Of a stretch of DNA of 64,000 nucleotides, positions 1 to 12,278 are shown piece after piece. The position numbers and the translations under genes were made by a program. The stretch spans positions 1 through 64,000 of the forward strand of contig VXIS01000226.1 in NCBI GenBank assembly GCA_008704415.1, read 5' to 3'. Every line of letters starts with the position of its first letter. Within the stretch, counting starts at the first letter, position 1. The notes beneath the pieces were generated by a model that did no database searches, was not told where the DNA came from, and saw only the letters and a program-made list of their open reading frames with translations. Source of the stretch: Sphaerosporella brunnea. Its lineage: Eukaryota; Ascomycota; Pezizomycetes; Pezizales; Pyronemataceae.

Positions 1-447
1 AGGTTAGCAACACGACGGCAGAGAGACCAAGACCGCAGATTGCACGAGAGCAGAGACAGCAGAGAGAGAGAGAAGACAGAGAGACCGCTAACGGCGCGGC
101 GAATACCTCATAGGGTAGTTACGCGAGAAGCGGAAGCTCAAGCGGAACGTCTTCCCTTTGTACAGCGGGTTGTCGTCGAGGACCTGAATATCCATCTGCC
201 ATTTCTGCAGGTCATCGGCCTGCACGAGTGTGATACCTACATTTTGCGTCCGGGTTAGAGATGTACTGCTCCCGAAATGCGTACATCATTCACGGCATGC
301 GTACCTGGAGCGAGGCCCGACTGGTGTATCTGAAACGGGCGAGACTACGCATTAGCACTTAAACCTAACAAACGCGCGAGCTCGAGACTCGAGGTGTGCA
401 GATGACAGTACCTTCGCCAGCTCTTTGGATAGCCGTTTCGCGAACAT
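1..447 (-). CDS. E2 ubiquitin-conjugating enzyme, UBE2W type (5' part, runs off left edge)
   Basis: An E2 passes ubiquitin from E1 to a substrate through an active-site Cys. Three short exons assemble in phase: 412-447 (MFAKRLSKELAK), 305-329 (IHQSGLAP) and 107-236. The last reads GITLVQADDLQKW, then WQMDIQVLDDNPLYKG and FRLSFRFSRNYPM, which is the N-terminal half of a UBC fold (helix 1 and strands 1-3) and most like the UBE2W/Ubc16 branch. Introns are 330-411 and 237-304. A third intron opens at 106 and is not closed by position 1, although a branch-like gctaac lies at its far end. The catalytic Cys would lie outside the window. The start is the only Met before the conserved helix. The 25-nt exon 2 is unusually short. 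Domain call is good; the subfamily is an inference. Confidence 0.72.
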
Positions 448-1746
448 TATGTTCTCTATCTTAAATACAACGATGCAAAGAGTGGGGGTGGGGTTGGGGG
501 AGGCAGCGAGAGGGAAGCTTTTATGTGCGTTCCAGTTTGGGGGGGGGGGAGGATGGATGTTCGAGGTGAATGGGGGGTAGGGTTTCTTTTTTCCGTCAAA
601 GCGAGGCAAAAGGACGCAGTTGGCCGCTACATGTGTCAGATACTTCGAATTCTTCAGTTTCATCCAGCCAACTGTTGGCCAGTCTTAATAAAAACCACGC
701 AGGGCGGCTTCACTCCTCGATTGCAACGGTTCAACAACTCTCTGTGTTTTTCGCCCACTCTGTTTTCGCCACACTTTATCTCGTTGTTACTCTCTGGCCT
801 TGTACTGTGGTGGTGGTGGCTTGGAGGGCTCCGTGCACGTGCTGATAATCGTTTCATCTGGTCTACAGTCTACCGTTACCCTCCATATCTCTTAGGTACA
901 TCAGAAGTACGTACTTAGTTGATGGTGTTGATTTCAGCTCTCCTAGAGTAACTACCCAAGTACGATACATAAGACAGCAGACAGGCGGCCGGGAAGGTTG
1001 ACCAGACGGAGAATGTTGTCTGCCTTTCCCCCTAAATGTTCTCAGCCCAGATTCTTGCATAGAGGAGAGACGCTGCCACAAACGCCGCAGCAGTCTTGGC
1101 TGGATATTCATTCTCACGCAGAGTGGTTGAGCTTATGTACTATGTAACTACCCTGCGGCACGCTAATCTGCTCTGATGATCCCTCCCCTCCCCTCCCCCC
1201 CCAGCTCCTCCAAGGCTCCAACCCCGCCGTTGCTCCACTTGTTGTCTTCAGCTCCCTTCAACTTCTCTCCTGACCTCCTGCTAACGTTCTAATATCTATC
1301 ATCCCTTCCCCATCACCATCCATTTATCTGCTTCTCCCTCTTCGTGACCGCCGTAGGACCCTTCCTCCCTTCCCACAGATTTCTGGGGCTTCGCCACTCA
1401 GCCTTGCCCGCTTGCGCCTGTACCCTGTACTTGTCCGGTGGCTGTCCCGTCTTTTTAAACGAACACGAACGTGCCTCATTGCGCGTGCCTGACATACTCT
1501 GTCTGCATTCTCGTCCCATAGTGTGTTGACACATACAACCAACCAGCTCAGCTTCCGTTGTAACTCAGACAAACCAGACAGGCGCATTCAATATGAGTTG
1601 TAAGCTGCCCGGTCTCCCTCCTTTGCTCATTAGGTGTGACGGCTGTCAACGCTCCCCGCCCCCCCCCCAATACGTATACCCTCGTAATTCCCTTTGACCT
1701 TCTTTTGGACTTCTGATGGGACTGTGAGTTTGGAAGACTTCCAATC
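448..1746. promoter_or_regulatory. Shared upstream region of the E2 gene and CMK1
   Basis: The two genes diverge, so this 1.3-kb gap should hold both promoters. It has G-rich stretches near 485-575 and a pyrimidine-rich block near 1180-1370, as is common upstream of highly expressed fungal genes. A GTAAGC donor at 1599 and a CCCCACAG acceptor ending at 1768 could frame a 5'UTR intron of the kinase. Joining an ATG at 1592 through that pair meets a stop, so it is not the coding start. Long ORFs here have no recognisable similarity. Confidence 0.4.
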
Positions 1747-3315
<1,569 letters not shown>

Positions 3316-4246
3316 CGCACCGTCATCATCACTTGGAGGGAAGGAGGGGTAATTACGAGTGGCCAACTCTTTTTTTCCTTTCTGCACGATTCTTGCAAAT
3401 AATCGAGATTCCCGGATTTTAGTTTTGATTTCCTTTTTTTTTTTTTTTTGATTTTTCTTTGTGATATCTTAGGGCGGTTTCTTGGAACTACTGGCTCACG
3501 AGAAGAGAAAAAGTCAGGGCGCATACTGCTTGGGTCTTTCTTGCTTGGGTCTTGTTTGTATGGCGGGCGTGTGTGCGTGGAAGATTTGAGTAACCTTCTC
3601 TTGGAATCATCAGCATTCACTCTACATACATGGCGAGTGCGAATCAGTGATTTGTATCCCTGAAACAAATGCCCTGGCCTGCTGCCGCTCGGAATTTTCG
3701 AGAGAAGGCGGGTACCTGCCTGTGCTCGGTTTTGGGTCTGCGTGGATGTGGGTGCTGCGTTGTGGTTCACTTCTCGGGTTTGTGGCGTTTTTGAGTCAGA
3801 AGTCTTCTAAGTTAAATGAGCAACGGTGATACACAATGTCCCGGTACTGCGCATGTATGAGTACTGAGCCGATGCGAATTCGAACCGCATCTGTATGGGG
3901 GTGCAAAAGCTTGTTCCCGTGGATTGGTTCCAGACTTTTCGGCGGGTAGCAAGTGGGCACCGATAGGAGTGCCTCGACAGATCATGGAGCCCGGTACACA
4001 CACGTAAGATTTAGGATATTTCCAATGGTAGAAAAAGGAAAAAGATCCCAATCAATATAAAAGGCTAAATACTCTCACTGAATAAGACAGAAGACCCTCC
4101 CGCTTCTCCGCCTCACGGTACTACGCTTTCATTACAGTAACCCAAAGGACAAACCTCAAACCTGAACGCACAATTGCCGAACCCCAATCCTATCCCAAGT
4201 TTTCGTGACCATTAATTAAGTAACACCTTGATTCATCCACCTCTTT
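3316..4246. other. Intergenic, convergent 3' ends
   Basis: Lies between the 3' ends of CMK1 and the minus-strand GPI protein gene. It has a poly-T run near 3436-3450. I see no gene, tRNA or clear repeat. A T-arm-like hairpin at 3873-3889 is not part of a tRNA. Confidence 0.5.
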
Positions 4247-4927
4247 TTACAAAGCGAAGGCGGCGGCAACCATGGCCAAGATTCCAGCGGCGCCAGAAAC
4301 TGCGAGTGTGCCCGCGTCGTTGGCAGGAGCGCTGGAGGCAGAGGCACTGCTAGCGGAGGAGCTGCCGGCGTGGGTTCCGGAGGCACTAAATTTTTTGTTA
4401 GATGACTTGCGGAAGGTATGAAGCGGTGGGAAGCTTACGCAGTGTGGGTCCCTGAGGCACCAGTTCCGGTGGCAGTGGCAGCCTTGGAAGTACCAGTTCC
4501 GGTAGCGGTAGCAGCAGCAGTAGTGCCAGTAGCAGCGTCGGTGGCAGTGGCGCCGTTTGCACCCGAGGAGAAGAAGTACTTCTTGATGCAATCCTGCTGG
4601 CAGGCGGCATATTTCTCGGTTGCGGCTTTAGAGCCGTCACCCTGGTCGCACTTCGCCGCACACGCAGTTGTCGCATTGACCATGGACGCATCGGGACTAG
4701 ATGGGAGGTTAATCAATGCTGATTGTTTGTTCTGAGGAAGGAGAGGCATACTTAGGGTTACCCATGCAGTTCGACTGGCAGCTGACGTCGCCGGCAGAGC
4801 AGGATTGAAGGCATTTCTGCTCCGGGCTGAGGGTGACAGTGGGCTCCGCGGCGCTGGCGGTGCCGGAGCTCTGTGCTGCAGCGGCGGCAACGAGACCGAA
4901 GACGACGAGGGCGGTGGTGAACTTCAT
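4247..4927 (-). CDS. Small secreted Cys-rich protein with GPI-anchor signal
   Basis: Predicted cell-surface protein of 190 aa from three exons: 4752-4927, 4439-4696 and 4247-4385. A signal peptide (MKFTTALVVFGLVAAAAAQ) is followed by paired Cys motifs CLQSC, CQSNC, CAAKC and CQQDC, eight Cys in the first half. Then come YFFSSGAN, an Ala/Thr/Gly-rich low-complexity region likely to be O-glycosylated, and a hydrophobic C-terminus (GILAMVAAAFAL) after Ser/Ala-rich sequence, which fits GPI attachment. Similar short secreted proteins with a C-x3-C pattern are common in ascomycetes and have no known activity. The Cys number recalls CFEM, but I do not see the CFEM spacing clearly. Introns at 4697-4751 and 4386-4438 keep phase. 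Confidence 0.75.
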
Positions 4928-6091
4928 TGTTGCGGTGGTGGTGGTGGGTTGTTGTGGTGGGTTGTTGTGATTATAGACTTGAAAGGGCAAAGATATACAG
5001 CAAGAAGCAAGAACAAAGAGAGTTCGATAACGAAGGTGGGTGTAGCGAACGACTTTTGGGGGGGGGGGGGGGATGTCCAGGTGGTGTGTGGAAGAAGAGG
5101 AAGAGGAAGAGGAAGAGAAAGAGAAAGAGGAAGACTGGGGGGATGGGCAGGCTAGATATTCATATGGCTGGCTGGATGGAGGACGGCGGCCGGCTCTTCG
5201 CCAAGGGTGTCTGCTCGAACCAGGGGCCTCCTGGACCTGCATTGATTTTTTATTTTATTTTTCTTTGCTTTTGTTGTTTTTAGAAGTCTTCTCTCCACTT
5301 TCAGTGGCTGGATTGGCTAATTGGCGAGTGTGCAGAGTTACGCAGACGGTGGTGGTTTCGTTGCCTGCAGAGCTGTTGGTGGTTAGACCTGGGCCCTTTT
5401 GTTTACCTTGCAGCCGCGGCGCGAAAACCTGGGGGAGCATCGTTGGAAATCAATCCCCTAATTTTAGCGGAGGAAATCCGCGTGACAAGTAGAGTGCAGA
5501 AAGGGCGACCAGACGTACTTGGTCGTATGCATCGATACGAAATCCAATTCCCACGAGAAGGAGTGCATTTCTGTGTGTATGGAGAAGGGGTGCATACTGC
5601 GCATCGATATCCCGCACTGCAACTTTGACAGTTCTCGTCTGGAAGACTCCTCTCCTGCATGGCATGGGGGCAGCGTCAGCCCCATCCCCATCCCCATCGA
5701 CACCGAATCGACCAGAAGGCACCGGTTCGTTACTTGATTCCCCCTCCGGACGCCGCATGGGGGCGAGTCAGTCCATTTTTGAGGCGGCTGGAATCTCGGC
5801 GACACAGACTCTCACTCTTCCGTGGTCCTCCTTGCCTGATGTGGACTAGGTTCCGATCGACCCAGCATCCGAGAGCAGCCGCAGGCACACGCGATCTTCC
5901 ATTGGCGCCCTTTTTTTGCCACCACCACCCAACCGTGCGACCCCACCGGTGGGTGTTTCGATTTTGGCGTTCTCGTGGCTGCTCGTGGCACCGTACAGCG
6001 CGTCCTGAGAAATGAATCTGCCGTCGTAAATGGCCAGCTGTGTACTTAGCGGTGTAGCTTGTTTTATTCTTCATGTGCTCTAGTACTCGAG
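4928..6091. other. Upstream region of the GPI protein gene and gap
   Basis: Positions 5055-5072 are a G run and 5088-5136 a GA-rich run, that is a CT-rich promoter tract on the minus strand, 130-210 bp upstream of the GPI protein start. From 5300 to 6090 I recognise no gene; ORFs of 60-120 aa overlap on all frames without homology. Confidence 0.4.
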
Positions 6092-6948
6092 TTACCAACC
6101 CTCGGGGAAGACTTCCAGCTGGAACTCCGGCTTCGTTTCCAGCTTGTGCCGATTGAGAACGTGACTAGGTAGAGTATGTTGTATCCAGTTGTTCTTTGAG
6201 TGCATACTTTCGCGTCGAACCACCTTCTCTTCGACCTATATCGTGTCCATCTTATGGATCCCCCATGCCGTGTGGCTGGGTAGCTCTTAGATCTGGTGAT
6301 CACCATCCACTTCTCCGCGGTGTCCGGCCAGACAAAAATTAACCGTACCCAATTCCACACAACGACGATATATCTATTCAACGGCCAGGACAAGTTCTCG
6401 GCATCCTTGAACTTGACTTTTCGCTGAGCGATGCGCTTTACGCAGTCGGCTTTGCTCGCTTGATTCCATAAGCCTCTCCATGATCTCAGGAAAGGGGGCT
6501 CGACGAGACCTCGCATGAATGACCGCCTGGCGCTCGGCGCCACTGGGCGCGGCATGGAAAAAGTCCTCCAGTTATTCAATAGACGTGAACTCGGGAAGGG
6601 CTGGTATGAGCTCTTGAATTCTTAGTTGACGAAGTGCCCGAAGGAGGGCCTTTGCGTTCTTTACGAGGCGCCATAAGATCTCAAGCTGTGTTGTTGTCTG
6701 GAGGTCTACTAGTAGGTGGAGGACAGTTCCGGTTTCAACGTCTACCTATGTCACCAACTTGCGAGTAGCTTTCCCTAGCCCGCATAGACCGCGCGTTAAT
6801 CACGACGTGGCGGACGCCTTGAGACATGTCTAAATTAGCGCGCGGCGCGAATTGTTGGAACGCTTGAAGGCTTGCGGTTTGTAAGTATCTAGACCGTCGA
6901 CTGCCCGAGAACCAGTACTCCTCCTGGATTGAGTTATCCAGATTCATG
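6092..6948 (-). pseudogene. Relic of an unidentified fungal gene with four in-frame stops
   Basis: Reading the minus strand from 6745 down to the stop at 6092-6094 gives one long protein-like frame broken only by TAA at 6572-6574, TAG at 6374-6376, TAA at 6297-6299 and TAG at 6236-6238. All four are one C-to-T step from CAA or CAG. Readable blocks include QLEILWRLVKNAKALLRAL, AVIHARSRRAPFPEIMERLM and VFPEGW. An upstream exon-like block (6770-6948) after a TTTCCCAG acceptor reads EEYWFSGSRRSRYLQTASL. I do not recognise the family. The stop pattern fits RIP or drift after loss of function. Confidence 0.5.
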
Positions 6949-7249
6949 CTGGGAAATAGACACAGATAACATACTTGATATACTTGATATACAATAATAT
7001 GGACGACTACCGTGAAGACTGAAAAAGAGAGCTCCAACTGGCCATGGAAGGAAATGAACTTTGCGGTGATGCACAATGCACAAAACGTCGACGCCGGCAA
7101 CTACAAAAACACGTCGCTGACCTGACATAACCGTTTAATTTCCCCCTTCTCTGCACGTTTTGTCTTGTGACTCTGGTTGTCTCTCTTGGCCAGAAGCAGC
7201 GTTCCCCGGACTGCGCCTGGCAGCAGCATCATCCGTAACAGTATGTCAT
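6949..7249. other. Gap with a short tandem repeat
   Basis: A 10-bp unit tacttgatat occurs twice at 6972-6990, inside the likely intron of the relic upstream. No gene seen. Confidence 0.35.
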
Positions 7250-7296
7250 CTTTTTTTTTGTTTTAATCATATTCGGCCGCTTGCGGCCATGACATA
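7250..7296 (-). mobile_element. SINE-like element, copy 1, tail part
   Basis: Reads on the minus strand as a GGCCGC-AA-GCGGCC hairpin followed by a short AT-rich stretch and ATTAAAAC plus an A-rich tail. The same end occurs at 10034-10083 and 35919-35968. Copy 1 is cut at 7296 by a TA-flanked element; its body seems to resume at 9672-9760, where CCTTAGGCCT and AAGGAAA motifs match the body of copy 2. Confidence 0.45.
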
Positions 7297-7377
7297 CCGC
7301 ATAAACTCGCAAACGAGAGCCTGGACGGCGCGAAAAGAGTAGTAGGAAAAGGCGTGAGGTGTGGTTGAAAAATAGTA

Positions 7378-9539
7378 CTCACGCCGCCGAGCGCCAAGAT
7401 CGCCACGTGACGAAGTTTTTCCGATTGGCTGAGGTAATACCCAGGCTGTGAAGTTGAGGTTTGCCGGTGGCGAACCTCAATCCAAACAACGAACCTCAAC
7501 ATTATGTCGCAATCGCAAAGACCGCTGCTTTCGCAAAGACCGCTGCTTCCAAAATGGTCGGTCACCCATGGGGACCTATTTTCACGAGCGGACGCCGTCA
7601 TGGGTGCGGCGCCAGCGGGTGTAACAATTATGCCTGACGCCCGTCCTCACCTGCCGCCGAGACAAAAAGAAGTTGAACCACCAACAGAGTTGGACGCAAT
7701 GATAGAGCCGTACGGTCTGATAGAGCCGGTAACACGGACAATGGTGGACGGTGCTACAAGTGATGAAATGGTGGAACTGGGACAGCAAGGAAAACACGGA
7801 CCATGGATTCCTCTTGCCCGCCGAGCCGCTATACTGACCTTGCATTGGTATGCCGGAAAGACCTGGTCAGAAATAGCGAGTTTTTTGAGTGTTTCTCCAG
7901 ACACCGCACGTTGTATGGTCTCCAGAGCAAAAGTACAAGTCCCGGGTGGCAAATCCATTCAAATGCTGAAACAAACAGGAGCGAGCCACAAATAAAAACG
8001 ATTTCGAAGCGGTATTTGCTACGCTAGCGGATCAAAGCGAAAAAAACTGCGGTTCTGGACAAAGCATGATTTTTCCTGAGGGTTCAGAGGCCGGTGAACG
8101 TTTGATGAATCTCGCCAAGAGCGATATCGCCCACAGAGATATGCCTTGGCCGGAGGTAGCCAAAGAAGCTCATATTGAGGCTGCACGTTCGACAATTGAA
8201 CGGCTGTTCCACCAACACAATATCTTCCGCTATAAGTCTCGCTCCAAACCGCCATGCAGTAAAAAGACCCAGCACGCTCGTGTGCAGCTGGCAGAGCTAG
8301 GACTCACTATCGATCAACGGCGGATTGTGTTTACTGACGAAACGTGGCATGAATTCAACTCCTCCCGTCGCCAAACCCATCAAACGCGGCCAAAAGGCGA
8401 AAATGCCTACGATGTAGCAAGAACTAAAGAAGACAACAAGACCACCATTCGAGTCATGTTTGCAGGTGCCATTAACCTCTTACTGGGTACCGGCTGTGGT
8501 TATATTTATCCAAAATCCACCGCAGCCGATAAAAAGCACCAGCAAGAGGTGCAACAGGAGGTACAGAAAGAACGACAGGAAAAGTCCCGAAAACGCATCC
8601 GCCTTGCTGAGATACCGGGCACAGATGAGGACAAAGAGGTGGCACGCTTTAACAGAGATATAGACCGCCAAAATGCGGAAGAAGGACGGACCGGTCGCCA
8701 CAAGAAGAGGCACCGTAAACCAGCACAGGTATTCAAAGCGGAGGAGATCAAAGTGACGACCAAGGGTGGAATAAATTGGGTCCAATACCGCGAGCAGTTC
8801 CTCCAACCTTTCCTGTACCAGTAGATTACACAAAAGCTGCAGCCGTTGTTGTTGGCGGAAACTGGCGATGATACAGTTTGGTTGGTACTCTTACTGGTTT
8901 TTTGCCACCCAACAAAATCTTAACAAGATCATCAGGTTAATTGAAGACAATGCACCGTGTCATACAGCAGCCCAAAAGGTCGATGAGGAGGAGAGGGAGC
9001 GGCTTCATATCCGCACATTTTCCTTCCCAGCAAGCTCTCCTGACCTTAACAAAATTGAGCGGTGCTGGGATTATGAAAAGGCCGGTGACTCTGCACCCTT
9101 TCTATTCTATTTTCACTGACGGACACAGGACTCCATTGCGGAGTATCAATTTGTTGGTGCCAGCCAGGAATCTATTGAAAGTGCGAAGGTACCCAACCCT
9201 CACCCTTGCTCATCCTCGCCCCCCGACGACCCTCCCACTACATTGGAATACCACTGACGAGCCAGACCACGTTGCTACGGACATGGGACGAGTTCCCTAA
9301 AGAATTGGTGGAGCGGGAATGCCGAGACTTTCACTTGAAGTGTCAGTCTGTGTTAGATCATGATGGACGCAACAATTTCAACGGTTGACCACTACAAATC
9401 TCATCCCCGCTCTGGTGCTTCACCTTTGACCGCGTCTGTGCCCTTTTCGCTCGCGTTTGTGCTCTTTTTGCTCGCGTTCTTCTACCAGCCAATCGGAAAA
9501 ACTTCGTCACGTGGCGATCTTGGCGCTCGGCGGCGTGAG
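7378..9539 (+). mobile_element. Tc1/mariner-type transposon with 54-bp perfect TIRs
   Basis: The ends 7378-7431 and 9486-9539 are perfect 54-bp inverted repeats starting CTCACGCCGCCGAGCG, and the element is flanked by TA (7376-7377, 9540-9541). The interior encodes a DDE transposase read on the plus strand (see 7504-9388). TIR identity suggests a recent insertion, yet the coding frame is interrupted. It sits inside the MITE at 7297-9671. Confidence 0.85.
7504..9388 (+). pseudogene. Tc1/mariner transposase, interrupted
   Basis: An N-terminal HTH-like region (ARRAAILTLHWYAGKTWSEI) runs from 7504 and shifts frame near 7980; a 40-nt intron 7939-7978 would repair it. Then KNDFEAVFATLAD and IVFTDETWHEFN (first catalytic Asp). 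A highly charged insertion of about 150 residues follows (8500-8820). The second Asp is in LIEDNAPCH, after an intron ending at 8939, and the Glu is in SSPDLNKIERCW. The tail ends DHDGRNNFNG. A TAG at 8821-8823 interrupts the frame just after the charged insertion, and the region 9070-9250 needs introns I could not fit in phase. Probably not functional as it stands; a restored copy may exist elsewhere in the genome. Confidence 0.75.
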
Positions 9540-9776
9540 TAGAGGTGCGCGTTTTGAGATCTCGGCTGCCGGTTGACCTGCACACCACTTCATAAAATCT
9601 GCGAATCAGGTAGTACATGCCACCCCCACCTCCACGCCTTTTCCTGCTACTCTTTTCGCGAGTTTATGCGGTACCCTTAGGCCTTAGGGACTACAGTCTC
9701 TAAAGGAAAGAGGACATAAGGAAAATAAGGATATAAGGAAATCCGTATCTGACATAGGAAAGGAGGTAAATCAAGC

Positions 9777-11433
9777 ATGATTTTCGCTACATTCTTGGCT
9801 TCTTCTGCCAGGTCCCAATCTTTGTGTTTGCTAACAGTATGTCATCGAACCTTGCGCATAGATTTTCGTCCCGCCCAAAACCCAGCATGCAGTCAATTCG
9901 GCCCCTACGCTCAAGCATCACCACTCTTATGCCTCGCCCGCCGTTCCCGAACCTATGCAACAACCAGTTGCTCCAATGCCGATCTATACGATGTGGTAAT
10001 AGTCGGCGGAGGTCCCGCCGGTTTTTGGTTTTTGGTTTTTTGTTTTAATCATATTGTATTCGGCCGCTTGCGGCCATGACATATGTGTGAGAGAAGAGAC
10101 TATGCTACACCTTAGGCCTGAGCCTGCGGCCCTTCTAAGGAAATGTGACTAAGGAAAAGGCATCAGGTATAAATGCGCACCAGGGAGACTCGTAGCTATA
10201 CTCGCACTAAGGAAAGGTTACAAACTCGTCACAACATAACGCCCTTTTCGGGCCATGCCCCAACCTTGGTGGTGTTTAGGAAAGCCATCACCGCTTCCGT
10301 GCACCGATCATCTGCTAGCAGCTCGGAGGTCAGGGTTACCGGCCATCGCTTCTGCCGCGTCTCTTTCGTTGCGTCCTTGACCGTCTTCCAAAGGACCCTC
10401 TGCTCATTCTTCCACCTCTTGCAAAATTTGAAGAGCTCGGCGGGCTTTTTGCAGGATATTGGCGTGTGGGAACATGTTAAGAGGGACAGGGTCCAGGCGT
10501 ATAAGGGAATGAAGGTTTGTTCCTTAGAGGTGAGGCGGAGGCCCCCAGCTGATGGAGATAGGTGGGGATGGTGTTTCGGGCGCCAGGCTCCGACCTTCAG
10601 GACGGTGCTTCAACGGTTGCCTACATTTGTGAAAACAACAACCTGACTCTCGCAGATTAGCCAGTTGGGCGAGGGTATCGACATCCTGGACAAGACCAGG
10701 GTAAAATATGGAGAAGACACTGGAGAGCTGGATCTACGCTCATGGCCCGTTGTTACTGTCTCGTCGGGAAAACAGCTGGCAGCTCGACTACTGGTCGGCG
10801 CTGATGGTGCCCGGCAGATTTTGCAGCCATGGTCAATGCCGCCTTCCGGCTCAGCCATGTAGACCTTGACTACATCTTCGCCAATGTCAAGACCGTTATA
10901 GCAAACGAGGTAGCCTGGCGGGAGAAAAACACGGCGTTCGATCCATGGCGTGTCCCTGCCACGGTTACAGGCATTCAGGGAAAGACTGTGGCCGGCTTCC
11001 TGCTCAAGATGTGACATGCAGATTCTTACTGAATCTTACATCCCTGAGCGGGTGGCGCTGATTGGGTTTGTGCTCGCACTACCAGGATCTGAGTGATCTG
11101 ACATGAACATAATGATGCGGCGCACACTGTACCCTTTGGCGGGACAGGGATCAGGGCATCGGCGACGTCAGGTCGCTGATCAAAACCCTCGAGTATGCAG
11201 TGCAGCATGGCCAGGATATTGGAAGCGTGCTCAGCCTTGAGCCTTACTACTCAGAGCAGTATTTGAAGAACTATGTCATGCTGGGGGTCGTGGATAAGCT
11301 GCACAAGCTCTATGCTACCATGTCCGCACCGGTTGTGGTGGCAAGCGCCTGGGACTGGATCTGGTGGATATGCTGGAACCACTCAAGAAGTTCTTTATTG
11401 CGCAGGCGGTTGGCAGATGGAAGGGTCTTGTAA
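9777..11433 (+). pseudogene. COQ6: Broken COQ6 (ubiquinone biosynthesis FAD monooxygenase)
   Basis: COQ6 hydroxylates the coenzyme Q ring in mitochondria. Recognisable pieces lie in order: NADLYDVVIVGGGPAG (about 9970-10020, dinucleotide-binding motif after a presequence-like stretch), then a SINE-like insertion. Next: DIGVWEHVKRDRVQAYKGMKV (10460-10515), TVAYICENNNLTLAD followed by TAG (about 10616-10662), ELDLRSWPVVTVSSGKQLAA and LLVGADGA (10725-10810), FRLSHVDLDYIFANVKTV (10840-10900) and DPWRVPATVTGIQGKTVAGF (10940-11000). DAAHTV then breaks before PLAGQG (about 11110-11150). Last come LEYAVQHGQDIGSVLSLEPY and MLGVVDKLHKLYATM (11190-11320). Frames change repeatedly. Respiring fungi need COQ6, so an intact copy is expected elsewhere. 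Confidence 0.88.
10034..10170 (-). mobile_element. SINE-like element, copy 2, inside the COQ6 relic
   Basis: The A-rich tail (T-rich on the plus strand) lies at 10034-10050 and the CGGCCGCTTGCGGCC hairpin at 10061-10075. The body to the right has CCTTAGGCCTGAG and two AAGGAAA motifs (10112-10160). It follows directly on the GGGPAG codons of COQ6, so it split that gene. The outer border of the body is not clear; it may extend beyond 10170. Confidence 0.5.
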
Positions 11434-12278
11434 TAACTGCACTGTACATTAGATACCGAGGCTGTAGCAAAAATTGAGCAAGGCTGGTTTTTCCACATGG
11501 TCAGATTTAGAGCAAGGCTAGCAAAGCCTTGTCAATCCGACGGGTGAAGGCTCGGGACGATGCAGGCTGGAGGCTGGCACCGGTCCGCTCAATGAGATGA
11601 GCTTCGGGGCCAGCGCAATTAAATTTGCTTTCCAGGAAAACAGCCCCGCCTATCTACCCCGCGGCCCGCCGTCGTTCCTGAGTCATGAATTCGAAGCTCC
11701 CGTTGAACTTGCGGAGCTTTTTGATTCGTGGGGCGGGTACTTTAAGTAGCTTAGGTGCCTGTTTCGGACTGGTGAGGAAGGGAATATTCGACGGGCAGTT
11801 TTTTTTTGCGCATCATTTGACTGGTGAGTGAGAATTCATGCATGTGATGATCCTCAGACGAGACTCTGTTGTTTTTTTTTGTTGTTTTTTTTGTTTTTTT
11901 TTTTTGGCAAGAGATGGAGATGCATATCACGAGTCGCCCCCCCACAAATCCGGGGGATCTGTTGCGCGACACGGCAGGTTCCATCAGAGTTCTTAGATAG
12001 TACTAGCGCAAGGCACAAGGCTGGAGCTCTGCGGGTTGAAGGGTCATAGTGCTGCGACTCGAATCACCCCCACGGCTGCGTTTGCTGCTTTCTTCTCTGC
12101 CAAACCGTTGAGCCGCCCCATCTGCTGCATGCACCACTGGTGACACAACAACTGGCAGATTCAGAAACCGGCTACATATTAACCAGTATTTAACTGTCAA
12201 CTGCAACCACTTGCAACCCCCTCCCCCCCCAGCAACAACACCCAAGTACTTATACCCCCCCAACCCTGTGTCGCCGCC
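11434..12278. other. Gap upstream of PTC7
   Basis: A T/TTG-rich run is at 11870-11905. A C-rich block at 12215-12265 just before PTC7 probably belongs to its promoter or 5'UTR. No gene seen. Confidence 0.4.

Larger units (their letters stand above)
7297..9671. mobile_element. MITE-like TIR element, hosting a mariner insertion
   Basis: It begins CCGCATAAACTCGC at 7297 and ends with the exact complement at 9671, flanked by TA at 7295-7296 and 9672-9673. Further matching inverted sequence (GAAAAGAGTAG, AGGAAAAGGCGTG) lies at 7331-7356 and 9638-9660. Without the inner mariner (7378-9539) it would be only about 210 bp, a typical non-autonomous size. The left arm has about 25 extra bases at 7311-7332. 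Confidence 0.6.

Noticed and set aside
3873..3889. T-arm-like hairpin (minus strand, TTCGAAT loop with 5-bp stem)
   Set aside because: No matching acceptor stem, D-arm or anticodon arm upstream; likely chance.
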